In this document: positions 1-10,291 of the stretch, in pieces
Position numbering within the stretch: position 1 is the stretch's first letter
Layout of the letters: each line of letters begins with the position of its first letter
Assembly: GCF_027924185.1 (NCBI RefSeq)
Contig: NZ_BRVO01000002.1
Coordinates: forward strand, 62,001-126,000
Length of the DNA: 64,000 nt
Reading direction: 5' to 3'
From: Neptunitalea lumnitzerae
Lineage (GTDB): Bacteria; Bacteroidota; Bacteroidia; Flavobacteriales; Flavobacteriaceae
Program-made: the position numbers and the translations under genes
Notes under the pieces: model-generated
What the model was told of the DNA's origin: nothing
The model's input: the letters and a program-made list of their open reading frames with translations, nothing else
Database searches by the model: none

Positions 1-815
1 TTAATGTATTCACATACATCTAAAGCATCATTTTCATAGTAGAATTCTGAAACAGAAGTATAGGTAACTGCATCTTTACCCTCTACCATTACAGCAGCGT
101 TTTCTCCTAAAATCTTTTCTCCAGGAGCAACTACTTTAATATAGAATTTTTTGTCTTCTGATTCTGCTAATTTGTTAGGAGCTACTGTAAAACAAACTTT
201 TACGCGGTCTGCTCTTCTTGCTTTTTGAGTAGATTTCATTTTACCACTGTTTTTAACTTTAACAGCATCTACTTTTAGGTCTGATAGTTGTAAAGCAGAA
301 CCTAACGCTACTTTATCCGAAAGTTGCGTAGTTTGAACTACTAGGGAATCACTAATTTTAATTTGTTTTCCTAAGTTGGTATCTAACGCAACATTTAAAC
401 TATCTAGTCTTTGATTTTGTACTAAAACAGAATCATATTTTTGTTGTAATAAAGCGTATTCTTTTTTAAGACGACTTACATCATATCTATATCTTCTTAA
501 AGAATTGATATCTACTTTTAAACCGTTTATAGAATCTAAGTATTGGTCTACTTCATTTTTAGCTACTGTCCAATCATCATATAAGTCAGCATATAAAGAG
601 TCTTTTTCCTCTAAGCGAGTTTCATAATCTTTACTCATTCTAGTTAGATCAGCTTTTAAGGAGTCTTTATCAGCTTGAAGTGCCATTTCTACTTCTTTTC
701 CTTCGCTGTACTGAGAGTATGTGAAAATACTAAGCCCAATTAAAGCAATGGCTAAAACAATAATGGCAGCCAGTGCTACACTGTTATTCTTCTTGTCGGT
801 TTTGTTGTCAGTCAT
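1..815 (-). CDS. Coiled-coil inner-membrane protein, C-terminus cut by window edge
   Basis: The reading frame starts with ATG at 815 and is still open at base 1, so about 271 residues are visible and the C-terminus is missing. After a short charged start (MTDNKTDKKNN) there is one hydrophobic segment at about residues 12-33. A long charged region rich in K, E, D and L follows to about residue 150 and is probably coiled coil. A more beta-like part comes after it (residues about 190-271, containing VKVCFTVAPN and YIKVVAPGEKI). I do not recognise a named family. A single-pass protein with a coiled-coil stalk and a terminal globular domain is the most that can be said. Confidence 0.75.
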   Translation of the reverse strand, partial: MTDNKTDKKNNSVALAAIIVLAIALIGLSIFTYSQYSEGKEVEMALQADKDSLKADLTRMSKDYETRLEEKDSLYADLYDDWTVAKNEVDQYLDSINGLKVDINSLRRYRYDVSRLKKEYALLQQKYDSVLVQNQRLDSLNVALDTNLGKQIKISDSLVVQTTQLSDKVALGSALQLSDLKVDAVKVKNSGKMKSTQKARRADRVKVCFTVAPNKLAESEDKKFYIKVVAPGEKILGENAAVMVEGKDAVTYTSVSEFYYENDALDVCEYI

Positions 816-983
816 AATAAATTTTTTAGAGTGAAACTAAGTAAGTTAAATATGTTTGGTATAATAAATAAATTAACACAATTTAATAAACAAAATTTTA
901 ATCTTTAACAAAATGATAATAGATTTAAGGGCATCATTCAAACATAAAATCCATTAAGTTTGTAAAGCTAATATAATATTCTG

Positions 984-2003
984 ATGAATAAACTGAAAAC
1001 TTATAATTTTCCTAAAATAGATTCATATATCAATCATCGAGAAGGGGAAATTAAACTAGGCGAAAAGGTTGACTATATAAATGACAATGATCCTGTAGAA
1101 AGTCAGCTTGAATTATCTAAGGCAAAGTATGTTGTTTTAGGAATACCTGAAAATCTTGGTATTAAAGCCGGATTGGGAGTAAGAGACGCAGCCTATACTT
1201 GGGAAGCAGCTTTACGTGCTTTGTTAAATGTACAACATAACAGATTTAATAAAGGAAAAAAATTATTAATATTAGGGCATCTTGATTTTGTAGATGAGGA
1301 AAATGAAGCTGCCGGACTGAACACCGAATCTGCCGAGGGAATTAAACAGTTAAAGAAAATTGTTGATACCATTGATAAAGAAGTAACCTACTGGGTACAA
1401 AAAATAGTAGCATCTGGTAAAACACCAATTATAATTGGTGGCGGACAAAATAATGCCTACGGTATTATTAAAGGATGTGCTTTAGCACTTAATAAACCTT
1501 TAAACGTGATTAACTTTGATGCCCATGCCGATTTATTAAAAATGAATGGGAGACATAGTGGTAATGCTTTTTCGTATGTTTTAAAAGAAGGCTTTATGAA
1601 AAAGTATTATATTTTTGGTATTCAGGAAAATCACGTACCAAAGTATGTTTTAAATACCATTAAAAAGAATAAAGACTTTATAAGATTTACCACCTTAGAA
1701 GAGCTTTTTATTAGAAGAGAAAAAGGAATTGATTTTGAACTTAACAGGGCGTATGAATTTGTAAAGAGTAGTGCCTTTGGGGTAGAAGTAGATTGTGATG
1801 TAATGACTAATTTCCCTTCTGATGCTATAAGTTTTAGTGGTTTTACACCTAGGGAGTTAAGACGCTCGGTTACACAATTTAGTAGTAGTAGTAATACTAC
1901 GTATTTGCACATATCTGAAGCAACACCAGATAGTGGTAGTAAATATGAAGCGCAACAAGTGGGAAGTTTTATATCTTGCCTTATTACAGATTTTATTCGT
2001 TAG
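984..2003 (+). CDS. Arginase/agmatinase/formiminoglutamase-family hydrolase
   Basis: This 339-residue ureohydrolase-fold protein resembles formimidoylglutamase, the last step of histidine breakdown. The fold's second metal motif is clear as DAHAD at 179-183, followed by H191. The third is DCD at 270-272 inside GVEVDCDVMTN. The first motif, normally GGDHS or GGGHE and supplying a histidine ligand, reads GGGQNN at 152-157, so that metal ligand appears replaced. The gene stands alone on the plus strand and its end overlaps the convergent small gene by 11 bp. No other hut gene is in the window, so the substrate is not supported by context. Family assignment is firm, formiminoglutamase is likely, arginase is possible. 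Confidence 0.85.
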   Translation: MNKLKTYNFPKIDSYINHREGEIKLGEKVDYINDNDPVESQLELSKAKYVVLGIPENLGIKAGLGVRDAAYTWEAALRALLNVQHNRFNKGKKLLILGHLDFVDEENEAAGLNTESAEGIKQLKKIVDTIDKEVTYWVQKIVASGKTPIIIGGGQNNAYGIIKGCALALNKPLNVINFDAHADLLKMNGRHSGNAFSYVLKEGFMKKYYIFGIQENHVPKYVLNTIKKNKDFIRFTTLEELFIRREKGIDFELNRAYEFVKSSAFGVEVDCDVMTNFPSDAISFSGFTPRELRRSVTQFSSSSNTTYLHISEATPDSGSKYEAQQVGSFISCLITDFIR

Positions 2004-2250
2004 TCTTTTTTTTTATTTTTTGAGGAGTCTCATCATTAAACAAACCACTAACAATAGTTTGTAAACCTCTAAAAGCCATATAAACCCCGAAAAAGCAAAG
2101 CGCTACGCCAATTATTAATATAGGGTAGAAAAGGGGTTTATCTTGATTTTTGAAACTAGAATGTATCACTACAGGTCCTATGAATATAGGAAGTAATGTT
2201 AATGATAGTCTAGTGATACCTTTTTTTATAAGTTCTCTATTTGTTGCCAT
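1993..2250 (-). CDS. Small two-TM membrane protein, DUF6095-like
   Basis: An 85-residue protein with two hydrophobic segments, at about residues 13-30 (LSLTLLPIFIGPVVIHS) and 40-62 (YPILIIGVALCFFGVYMAF), and a lysine-rich tail. The start ATG lies 14 bp inside the end of murQ, so it is translationally coupled and co-transcribed with murQ. From memory, flavobacteria often carry such a small protein (DUF6095 type) here. Its function is unknown. The stop overlaps the convergent hydrolase gene by 11 bp. Confidence 0.75.
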   Translation of the reverse strand: MATNRELIKKGITRLSLTLLPIFIGPVVIHSSFKNQDKPLFYPILIIGVALCFFGVYMAFRGLQTIVSGLFNDETPQKIKKKTNE

Positions 2251-3052
2251 AAGCTTCTATTGCTTTACGTACATTTTTATGTTCATTTAATAGGGTAGCA
2301 GCTTCTTCTTTAGATATGGGTAAGGCCTGCATAATCATTCTAATACCTCTATCTACCAATTTATCATTGCTCAATTGCATGTCTACCATTTTATTGCCTT
2401 TTACACGTCCTAGTTGTATCATGGTAGTGGTAGATAACATATTAAGCACTAATTTTTGTGCTGTACCTGCCTTCATACGTGAGCTTCCTGTTACAAATTC
2501 TGGTCCTACAACCACCTCTATAGGGTATTGTGCAGTATTAGCTAAGGGACTGCCTGCATTACAAGTAATGCATCCGGTAACAATGCCGTTTTTATTACAT
2601 TTTTCAAGAGCAGCAATTACATAAGGTGTGGTACCAGAGGCAGCTATACCAACAACCACATCGTTTGAACTTATGCTGTATGATTGTAAGTCTTCCCAGC
2701 CTTGAGTAGTGCTATCTTCTGCAAATTCTACGGCTTTTCTAATAGCAGTATCACCACCAGCTATAATACCTACTACTAAATCATAAGAAACACCAAAGGT
2801 AGGCGGGCATTCAGAGGCATCAACAATACCTAATCGTCCGCTAGTACCAGCTCCCATATAGAATAAGCGTCCACCTTGTCTTAATTTTAAAACTATCTGT
2901 TCGGTAAGTTTTTCAATTTGTCGTATTGCTTTTTCTACTGCTAAAGGTACTGTTTGGTCTTCTTTATTAATAGCGCTTAACAACGCTGAAATACTCATTT
3001 CTTCCAGGTTGTTGTAGTTAGAATCTTTTTCGGTAGTTCTTTCGTATTGCAT
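2237..3052 (-). CDS. murQ: N-acetylmuramic acid 6-phosphate etherase
   Basis: MurQ cleaves the lactyl ether of N-acetylmuramic acid 6-phosphate to give GlcNAc-6-phosphate and D-lactate during cell-wall recycling. The protein has 271 residues, close to the family length. It carries the SIS sugar-phosphate fold with FYMGAGTSGRLG near residue 64 and DASECPPTFG just after it, both typical of the family. The gene overlaps the following small membrane-protein gene by 14 bp. A strong terminator at 3087-3121 separates it from icd upstream. A TAATTTTG box at 3057-3064 lies only 4 bp before the ATG, so the mRNA may have almost no leader. Confidence 0.93.
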   Translation of the reverse strand: MQYERTTEKDSNYNNLEEMSISALLSAINKEDQTVPLAVEKAIRQIEKLTEQIVLKLRQGGRLFYMGAGTSGRLGIVDASECPPTFGVSYDLVVGIIAGGDTAIRKAVEFAEDSTTQGWEDLQSYSISSNDVVVGIAASGTTPYVIAALEKCNKNGIVTGCITCNAGSPLANTAQYPIEVVVGPEFVTGSSRMKAGTAQKLVLNMLSTTTMIQLGRVKGNKMVDMQLSNDKLVDRGIRMIMQALPISKEEAATLLNEHKNVRKAIEAYGNK

Positions 3053-3086
3053 GGTACAAAATTACAATTTCATGAAGTGATAACAT

Positions 3087-3121
3087 AAAAAAAAGCAACC
3101 GTATTACGGTTGCTTTTTTTT
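3087..3121 (-). terminator. Rho-independent terminator of icd
   Basis: An 11-bp stem (aaaagcaaccg at 3091-3101 with cggttgctttt at 3107-3117) closes a TATTA loop. A-runs and T-runs on the two sides make it able to act in both directions. It lies 20 bp past the icd stop codon. Confidence 0.9.
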
Positions 3122-3141
3122 ATAATGGATCGTTTTATAAA

Positions 3142-5367
<2,226 letters not shown>

Positions 5368-5400
5368 TTATAATAACTCTATATTTATTTGAAATGGAAA

Positions 5401-5408
5401 CAAATATA
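5401..5408 (-). promoter_or_regulatory. Bacteroidota -7 box of icd
   Basis: TATATTTG on the minus strand matches the TAnnTTTG consensus and sits about 43 bp before the icd ATG. No clear TTTG was found at the -33 position, so this rests on the -7 element alone. Confidence 0.5.
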
Positions 5409-5605
5409 CAATTTAATAGGCGTTTTTAAAATTTAGCTATGTATAGTTTTGGTAAGTACTATACAAAATTATCACTATGCATTAAATTATGTTAAGATAC
5501 TGGCAAAACCATAATTTTTAATGGTTTAATGGTGGTTGAGATGCAGAGTGTAAAACGTTGTATTATGTTAAAATTGAATTTCTTATGCTATCTAGAATTT
5601 TCTCT

Positions 5606-6250
5606 TTATTCTGAGATGGGAATAGTTGCAAATTTATAGCCTTCTAAAGCTGCGATTAATGGAAATAGCACATCAAAAAAGCTAAAGTTTTCAGTGAGTA
5701 AATCGGGTAGTTGTGAATAGTCTAAGTATGTAATAACTTCTAATAATGTTACGTCTTCAAACTTAGCTATTAATAAAAATAAGCTAAACACGTTACCCAA
5801 GAAACAACTAACAATAGCTATAAAAGCTCCTGTAATAGCAAATTTTTGTGATACGCCCTTACCTGTTATTCTCATGACATATCCCACACCAGCTCCTATA
5901 GCAATTGCCATATAACCAAATTGAATCATAAGAGCCACCGAGATGAGTCCCCACAAGATAGCACCTATAATACCAGTAATACCTCCGGCAATGCATGCTA
6001 AAGAATAATTCTCATGTTGTTTTAGTTCAGCAATTGACATGCCTTTATATGTTGTGGCTAGAATTTGCTCGTGGTTTACGTTACCATTTGAAGCTAAGAG
6101 TGCTTCTACTTGTGGATCCGGATTAAATTGTTCACAATTATCTGTGAATGTAGGTTTTGCATGAGTTAGGGTACAAACGATACCTTGTTTAGTATCTAGT
6201 TTACGATTTGTACATCTTTTACAAAATTGGTACTGTTCATTTGTAGTCAT
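5606..6250 (-). CDS. Zinc-ribbon-like plus membrane protein, unknown function
   Basis: A 214-residue protein. The N-terminus has four cysteines spaced as a small metal-binding ribbon (FCKRC at 9-13, IVC near 26, DNC near 39). A hydrophilic linker follows, then hydrophobic segments from about residue 84 to 165 (GGITGIIGAILWGLISVALM, YMAIAIGAGVGYVM, FIAIVSCFLGNVFSLFLLIA) that predict at least three membrane spans. I do not recognise a named family. The gene lies directly downstream of a candidate structured RNA with its own terminator (6285-6440), whose hairpin ends about 35 bp before the ATG, so expression may be controlled by attenuation. It is otherwise unlinked to its neighbours. Confidence 0.8.
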   Translation of the reverse strand: MTTNEQYQFCKRCTNRKLDTKQGIVCTLTHAKPTFTDNCEQFNPDPQVEALLASNGNVNHEQILATTYKGMSIAELKQHENYSLACIAGGITGIIGAILWGLISVALMIQFGYMAIAIGAGVGYVMRITGKGVSQKFAITGAFIAIVSCFLGNVFSLFLLIAKFEDVTLLEVITYLDYSQLPDLLTENFSFFDVLFPLIAALEGYKFATIPISE

Positions 6251-6284
6251 TGATTTTAGTTATTGGTTGGTAGGACTAAGGTAT

Positions 6285-6325
6285 AAAAAAACCCGTACTA
6301 AATCTTCATTAGTACGGGTTTTTCT
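6285..6325 (-). terminator. Intrinsic terminator upstream of the 5606-6250 gene
   Basis: A 10-bp GC-containing stem (cccgtacta arms) with flanking A and T runs, placed between rplS and the next gene on the same strand. It is a second terminator beyond the rplS one at 6503-6540, so it probably belongs to a separate transcript starting between them. Confidence 0.8.
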
Positions 6326-6440
6326 GAAAACTCCCGAAACCAGCGTTTAAACTTTTTAAGCTTAAACTGTAACCCTTGATTACTTCCGGTTTGTTCTCAA
6401 TTTAAAAATGAACTTTGAATGTTTTTCACTTTAGTATTCT
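6285..6440 (-). ncRNA. Candidate structured RNA or attenuator leader, family unknown
   Basis: Read on the minus strand, this stretch can fold with an outer gagaac/gttttc stem, an inner 7-bp stem aaaccgg/ctggttt, and two internal hairpins (gtaa/ttac and gtttaa/ttaaac). A perfect terminator follows: acccgtacta paired with tagtacgggt, then a T-run at 6285-6292. A possible -7-like TATCTTTAG with a TTG about 20 bp upstream lies near 6440-6475. It may be an independent small RNA or a riboswitch-like leader for the gene starting at 6250. It does not match any riboswitch consensus I know. Pairing was done by eye only. Confidence 0.45.
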
Positions 6441-6502
6441 AAAGATACTAATTATTTTTCAATATGTTACTAAATTGTTAAATTTTTTTGCGTAATATTT
6501 TA

Positions 6503-6540
6503 AAACAAAAAGCACCGCCTATTGGCAGTGCTTTAATATT
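6503..6540 (-). terminator. Terminator of rplS
   Basis: Stem aaagcac (6509-6515) plus gcc pairs with ggc plus gtgcttt (to 6534), with one mismatch and a TATT loop, followed on the minus strand by a T-rich run. It lies just past the rplS stop. Confidence 0.75.
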
Positions 6541-6556
6541 TTTCAGCGTGTTTAAA

Positions 6557-6907
6557 TTAGCGTCTAGCTTCTTTAATTCTTGCTTTTTTACCAGTAAGAC
6601 CTCTAAAGTAGAAAATACGAGCTCTTCTAACTTTACCTCTCTTGTTGATTTCAACTTTTTGTAATGCAGGCATGTTCACTGGGAAGATACGCTCTACACC
6701 AACAGTACCAGACATTTTTCTAATAGTGAAAGTTTCAGAAGCTCCAGCACCTCTTTTTTGAATAACAACACCTCTAAAGAACTGAGTACGTGTTTTTTCA
6801 CCTTCTTTAATTTCGTAATACACAGTAATTGTGTCACCTGCAGAAAACTCAGGAAATTCTTTTTTTGCTACAAACTCGTCTTGTACAAATTTAATTAACG
6901 ATTCCAT
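6557..6907 (-). CDS. rplS: 50S ribosomal protein L19
   Basis: The 116-residue L19 binds 23S rRNA at the interface of the large and small subunits. The family signature is complete: FSAGDTITVYYEIKEGEKTR, QFFRGVVIQKRGAG, the TFTIRKMSGTVGVERIFP block and the basic C-terminus. It is preceded by a good promoter (6983-7012) and a leader of about 70 nt with a hairpin, and followed by a terminator. It therefore forms its own unit rather than the rpsP-rimM-trmD-rplS operon of other phyla, although trmD lies directly upstream on the same strand. Confidence 0.98.
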   Translation of the reverse strand: MESLIKFVQDEFVAKKEFPEFSAGDTITVYYEIKEGEKTRTQFFRGVVIQKRGAGASETFTIRKMSGTVGVERIFPVNMPALQKVEINKRGKVRRARIFYFRGLTGKKARIKEARR

Positions 6908-6976
6908 TTTTAGATCATTTAAAAAAAGTTATTTCAAAGCAACATTCACGTACCTCGCCAGAGGTTACTCCAAAAG
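6908..6976 (-). promoter_or_regulatory. rplS 5' leader with conserved-looking hairpin
   Basis: The predicted transcript begins near 6976 and has about 69 nt before the ATG. Close to its 5' end lies a hairpin at 6950-6968: gta plus cctc pairs with gagg plus tac around a TGGC loop, with one bulged A. Autoregulatory L19 leaders have been predicted bioinformatically in Flavobacteria, and this element has the right place and size. Membership of that family was not tested. Confidence 0.5.
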
Positions 6977-6982
6977 TGGTTG

Positions 6983-7012
6983 CAAAATTAGTAATTAAAT
7001 CAATTTGTGCAA
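6983..7012 (-). promoter_or_regulatory. Promoter of rplS
   Basis: On the minus strand TTG (7012-7010), 19 bp, then TAATTTTG (6990-6983) matches the Bacteroidota vegetative promoter. It predicts a start near 6976. Confidence 0.7.
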
Positions 7013-7079
7013 CAGTTTATTATCAAAATTTTAAAGAAAGTTGAAACTTTTTTCTGTTTGTAAATCAGAAAGTTAACTT

Positions 7080-7757
7080 TTATTTGTCTAAAAGGTCAGG
7101 TCTTCTGGTTTTGGTGCGCTCGTAAGCTTCTTTCTCTCTCCATTCTTCAATCTTTGGAAAATTACCACTTAATAATATTTCTGGTACTTTCCATCCTTTA
7201 TAATCAGAAGGTCTTGTATATACTGGTGGAGCTAATAAATTATCCTGAAACGAATCGGTTAGGGCAGAGGTTTCATCATTTAAAACTCCCGGTAATAAAC
7301 GTATTACGGCATCACAAAATACTGCCGCACCTAACTCACCTCCTGATAATACATAATCTCCTATAGAAATTTCTTTGGTGATGAAATGATCTCTAACGCG
7401 TTGATCTACTCCTTTATAATGGCCGCAAAGAATAATTACATTTTCTTTTAAAGACATTGTGTTAGCAATGCCTTGGTTTAGAGTTTCTCCATCAGGAGTC
7501 ATATAAATAATCTCGTCGTAAGTGCGTTCTGCTTTTAGCTTAGAAATACATTTATCAATAGGCTCTATCATCATAACCATGCCTGCACCACCACCAAATT
7601 GGTAATCGTCTATTTGTTTATAATTGTCAGTAACGTAATCTCTAAGATTATGAAAATGTACCTCTACTAATCCTTTTTCAATAGCTCTCTTTAAAATAGA
7701 AGCTTCAAACGGACTTTTTAAAAGTTCTGGTAAAACGGTGATAATATCAATTCGCAT
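7080..7757 (-). CDS. trmD: tRNA (guanine-N1)-methyltransferase
   Basis: TrmD methylates G37 of tRNAs next to the anticodon, using SAM, and prevents frameshifting. I place the start at the ATG at 7757 ([12 protein letters not shown]), since the family begins with this strand; an ATG six codons upstream is also in frame. The product is 225 residues, the usual length. Key motifs are FGGGAGMVM (substrate and SAM trefoil-knot region), [13 protein letters not shown] and [15 protein letters not shown]. It follows the LVIVD lipoprotein gene by about 54 bp on the same strand. Confidence 0.96.
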   Translation of the reverse strand: MRIDIITVLPELLKSPFEASILKRAIEKGLVEVHFHNLRDYVTDNYKQIDDYQFGGGAGMVMMIEPIDKCISKLKAERTYDEIIYMTPDGETLNQGIANTMSLKENVIILCGHYKGVDQRVRDHFITKEISIGDYVLSGGELGAAVFCDAVIRLLPGVLNDETSALTDSFQDNLLAPPVYTRPSDYKGWKVPEILLSGNFPKIEEWREKEAYERTKTRRPDLLDK

Positions 7758-7811
7758 GGTGCAATATTTTTGCAAAGGTGCAATTTTTTAAGCTACCATG
7801 CGAATTATTAT

Positions 7812-8555
7812 TTAAATAGCAATAGTACTTAGCTCTGTTATATTTTCTATGTTATTGCTGTCTAATAGATATTGATATACTCCTGTGTCTCCCACCAGTA
7901 TCAGTTGATTTCCATTTATAATAACATCAAATGCTTCTTTGTTAATACTTGTAACTAGTACGGAAGCTTCGGGATCTGAGACATCAAATATTTTTACTTC
8001 GTCATCACAAACTATTAAATAGTTATGGTATAATCCTAAACCTTTTGGGTATGTTAAATTTCTACTAGAAATTAATATAGGATTGGTTACATCGGTTACA
8101 TCATATATTTCTAGGCTATTAATATTGTTACCGCACCAGGTTTCAGAATGTAGCGTTACAAAAGCGTGTGTTAGGTTAGCAACAACGGGGTCACACGAAG
8201 TAAAATGCCATGCTTCACTTAAATAACTTGGCATTTCTGCATTGTCTATAGCATAAATGTACATACCGTTATTAGAGCCAATGTATAAGTAGTTACGGTA
8301 GTTAAAAATAGTTTCAATATTAAAACCTATGTTTACGGTATTTACTAAAACCGGATTGGTGTTATTAGTTACGCTAAATACTTTTAGGTTACTGTGATCT
8401 ACTGTGTACATGTAGTCTCCTACAACAATAAACCTAGCTAAAGAACCTGCTTTACCGGTATCACTACTTAAATTAGAAGAACTGAAGGAATCACTATCTT
8501 GACTACAAGCCATTAATAGCATAATGGTAAAAAAAGAGATGTAAAGTTTTTTCAT
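7812..8555 (-). CDS. LVIVD-repeat lipoprotein
   Basis: A 247-residue predicted lipoprotein: MKKLYISFFTIMLLMAC is a type II signal with the lipid cysteine at about residue 17, followed by SQDSDS. The acidic residues after the cysteine fit the Bacteroidota surface-export signal (inference). The body is a set of about 40-residue beta repeats with the pattern 'LxVFSVTNNTNPVLV', 'LEIYDVTDVTNPILIS', 'VKIFDVSDPEASVLV', which is the LVIVD repeat and suggests a beta-propeller. It starts 2 nt after the stop of the related gene upstream, so the two are one operon. No enzymatic residues are recognised. Confidence 0.85.
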   Translation of the reverse strand: MKKLYISFFTIMLLMACSQDSDSFSSSNLSSDTGKAGSLARFIVVGDYMYTVDHSNLKVFSVTNNTNPVLVNTVNIGFNIETIFNYRNYLYIGSNNGMYIYAIDNAEMPSYLSEAWHFTSCDPVVANLTHAFVTLHSETWCGNNINSLEIYDVTDVTNPILISSRNLTYPKGLGLYHNYLIVCDDEVKIFDVSDPEASVLVTSINKEAFDVIINGNQLILVGDTGVYQYLLDSNNIENITELSTIAI

Positions 8556-8557
8556 GA

Positions 8558-9079
8558 TTATTCTTTTAAGGTCCAGTTTACTATAATTTGATCGTTTCCT
8601 TCATAAAATTGATATCCATCTGGAGATAGCATTTGAGGAAAGGCATTTTCAATACGCTTTGTTATTTGAATAGTTTCTGAAGCATAATCCATTTGTAGTG
8701 CTACTAAATCTATTGCATTATTAATGTAAATGACATCGTTTTTAATGGCAATATCTGTAGCTCCAGGTACTTGAATAAAAGCTATCTGATTTGGGTTGGC
8801 AGGATTTGCGTTGTTGAAAACGTGAAAACCTTCATACTTTTCACCTATAAATAAGAAGTTGTCTTTTACATAAATTTTTCCGCTATTTTCAATTGATTTG
8901 CTTGGAGTAATTGCAACACTCTCCTGTAGCGCATCTCGTGTCATGTAAACAGGGTTGTACATAGATAATTCAAAAGAATCAACATTTACAATATCAACTT
9001 CGTCATTGGGTTCATACCAACAACTTTGTGCACTTACTAATAGTATTAGTGTGCTTAAAAGAATGAATGTTTTTTTCAT
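8558..9079 (-). CDS. Lipoprotein with LVIVD-like repeats, paired with the next gene
   Basis: The start is taken at the ATG at 9079, which gives MKKTFILLSTLILLVSAQSC and a good type II signal peptide; an upstream ATG at 9112 only adds 11 residues that do not look like a signal. The mature 150-odd residues contain two or so repeats like those of the downstream protein ('FHVFNNANPANPNQIAFI'). It is short for a propeller, so it may be a partner or a partial paralogue of the following protein, from which it is separated by 2 nt. Function unknown, probably cell envelope. Confidence 0.75.
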   Translation of the reverse strand: MKKTFILLSTLILLVSAQSCWYEPNDEVDIVNVDSFELSMYNPVYMTRDALQESVAITPSKSIENSGKIYVKDNFLFIGEKYEGFHVFNNANPANPNQIAFIQVPGATDIAIKNDVIYINNAIDLVALQMDYASETIQITKRIENAFPQMLSPDGYQFYEGNDQIIVNWTLKE

Positions 9080-9164
9080 GAAATAGAGTTTTCTACAAGA
9101 TGCTCTAATCATAAAAAGGTTGCTTACTTAATTGGAAATTAGAAAATTAAATAACAGTGGTGTT

Positions 9165-10244
9165 TTAATTCTCCTTAATAGATACATTTTCAAATTCAAT
9201 ATCTCTGTCAATATCTTTTTTATAAGCTTCAATAAAGGCATTCTTTAAAATACCTCCTATGGTATGAAAAATACCCGATGAGTCTACGTTATTTAAGTCT
9301 CCCTCTACATTAATATTAGTTGCAAGGGTATCTTCTTTGTGATTTTTAAATAAGAATTTAAAAACACCTACAAAACCTTCCCATAGTTTTTTAAATATAC
9401 TACTATCTTCTTTTTTAAAGGAGTCTAGTATTTTGACCTTTGTAAAAATGGGTTTAAAGTATCCTTTTAAATATCCATCGTTTATAACCATTTCACTATA
9501 AAGGTCAAATGAACCTTTTTCAAAATCAATACCAGCATAAGCTAGTGTAAGATCATTTAAGGCGGTTACATCTGCCTCTTCTAATTTAAAATCCAAATCT
9601 AAATCAGGTATTTCTTTTAATAAATTCAACCTGCCATTGAGGCTTACGTTTCCTTCGCCAAAACTAACAGCTGTACCTTTAATGGTAGAGGGAAGTTTTT
9701 TTTGTTGGTCTGTTACATTTTTCAGATTGGTGGCTGTTAAGTTTATATTCTGTAAGATTAAATCTATATCTGGTTCTTTATTTAATTGCATGAAGGAGAA
9801 TGAGCCATTATTTACCATTAGTGTGTTAATGTCTATAGGAACTAAATCAGTTAGCGCTTTTGTCCAATCTTCGTTAGAAGGAGCTATGGTGTCTTGTTGC
9901 TGCTCTTCTAATATGTAATTTACAGTAGGTTTATACATTTCTATTTCACTAACAATTTTTCCTTTAAAAAGGGATTTCCATTGAATGGAAATATCCGTTT
10001 TTTTAAAATTTAGAAATGGTATGTTGTTGTTGCCATTAACCTTATCTAGGTTTAGCTCATGTATAACATAGGCTCCTCTAATAAGAGCAATGTCAATATC
10101 TTCTACGTGCCCATAATACCCAGGTAAATCGGCTAAAGTGTTATTTACATAGTTTTTTACTATAGTGGGTAATAGTAGTCTAAACACCAGCAAAAGTGCT
10201 ACAATTATCAAAAATATATTTCGTGTTTTTTTCTTTTTAGACAT
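9165..10244 (-). CDS. AsmA/DUF748-like membrane-anchored protein
   Basis: A 359-residue protein with one N-terminal membrane segment (IFLIIVALLLVFRLLLP, residues about 10-26) and a long periplasmic part of beta strands and amphipathic sequence. The opening YVNNTLADLPGYYGHVEDIDIALIRGAYVIHEL and IQWKSLFKGKIVSEIEMYKP resemble the N-terminal repeat of AsmA-like and DUF748 proteins, which form lipid-transfer bridges between membranes. That role here is inference from the family. Its start lies 79 bp from the divergent esterase gene, and the space between holds a perfect 16-bp palindrome. Confidence 0.75.
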   Translation of the reverse strand: MSKKKKTRNIFLIIVALLLVFRLLLPTIVKNYVNNTLADLPGYYGHVEDIDIALIRGAYVIHELNLDKVNGNNNIPFLNFKKTDISIQWKSLFKGKIVSEIEMYKPTVNYILEEQQQDTIAPSNEDWTKALTDLVPIDINTLMVNNGSFSFMQLNKEPDIDLILQNINLTATNLKNVTDQQKKLPSTIKGTAVSFGEGNVSLNGRLNLLKEIPDLDLDFKLEEADVTALNDLTLAYAGIDFEKGSFDLYSEMVINDGYLKGYFKPIFTKVKILDSFKKEDSSIFKKLWEGFVGVFKFLFKNHKEDTLATNINVEGDLNNVDSSGIFHTIGGILKNAFIEAYKKDIDRDIEFENVSIKEN

Positions 10245-10275
10245 CCTATTTTTTCTTTAATTGTATGAAATTACT

Positions 10276-10291
10276 GTTTAACTAGTTAAAC
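10276..10291. promoter_or_regulatory. Perfect 16-bp palindrome between divergent genes
   Basis: GTTTAACTAGTTAAAC is fully self-complementary and lies in the 79-bp space between the AsmA-like gene and the secreted esterase gene, 33 bp before the esterase ATG. It may be an operator. AT-rich palindromes also arise by chance. Confidence 0.35.
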
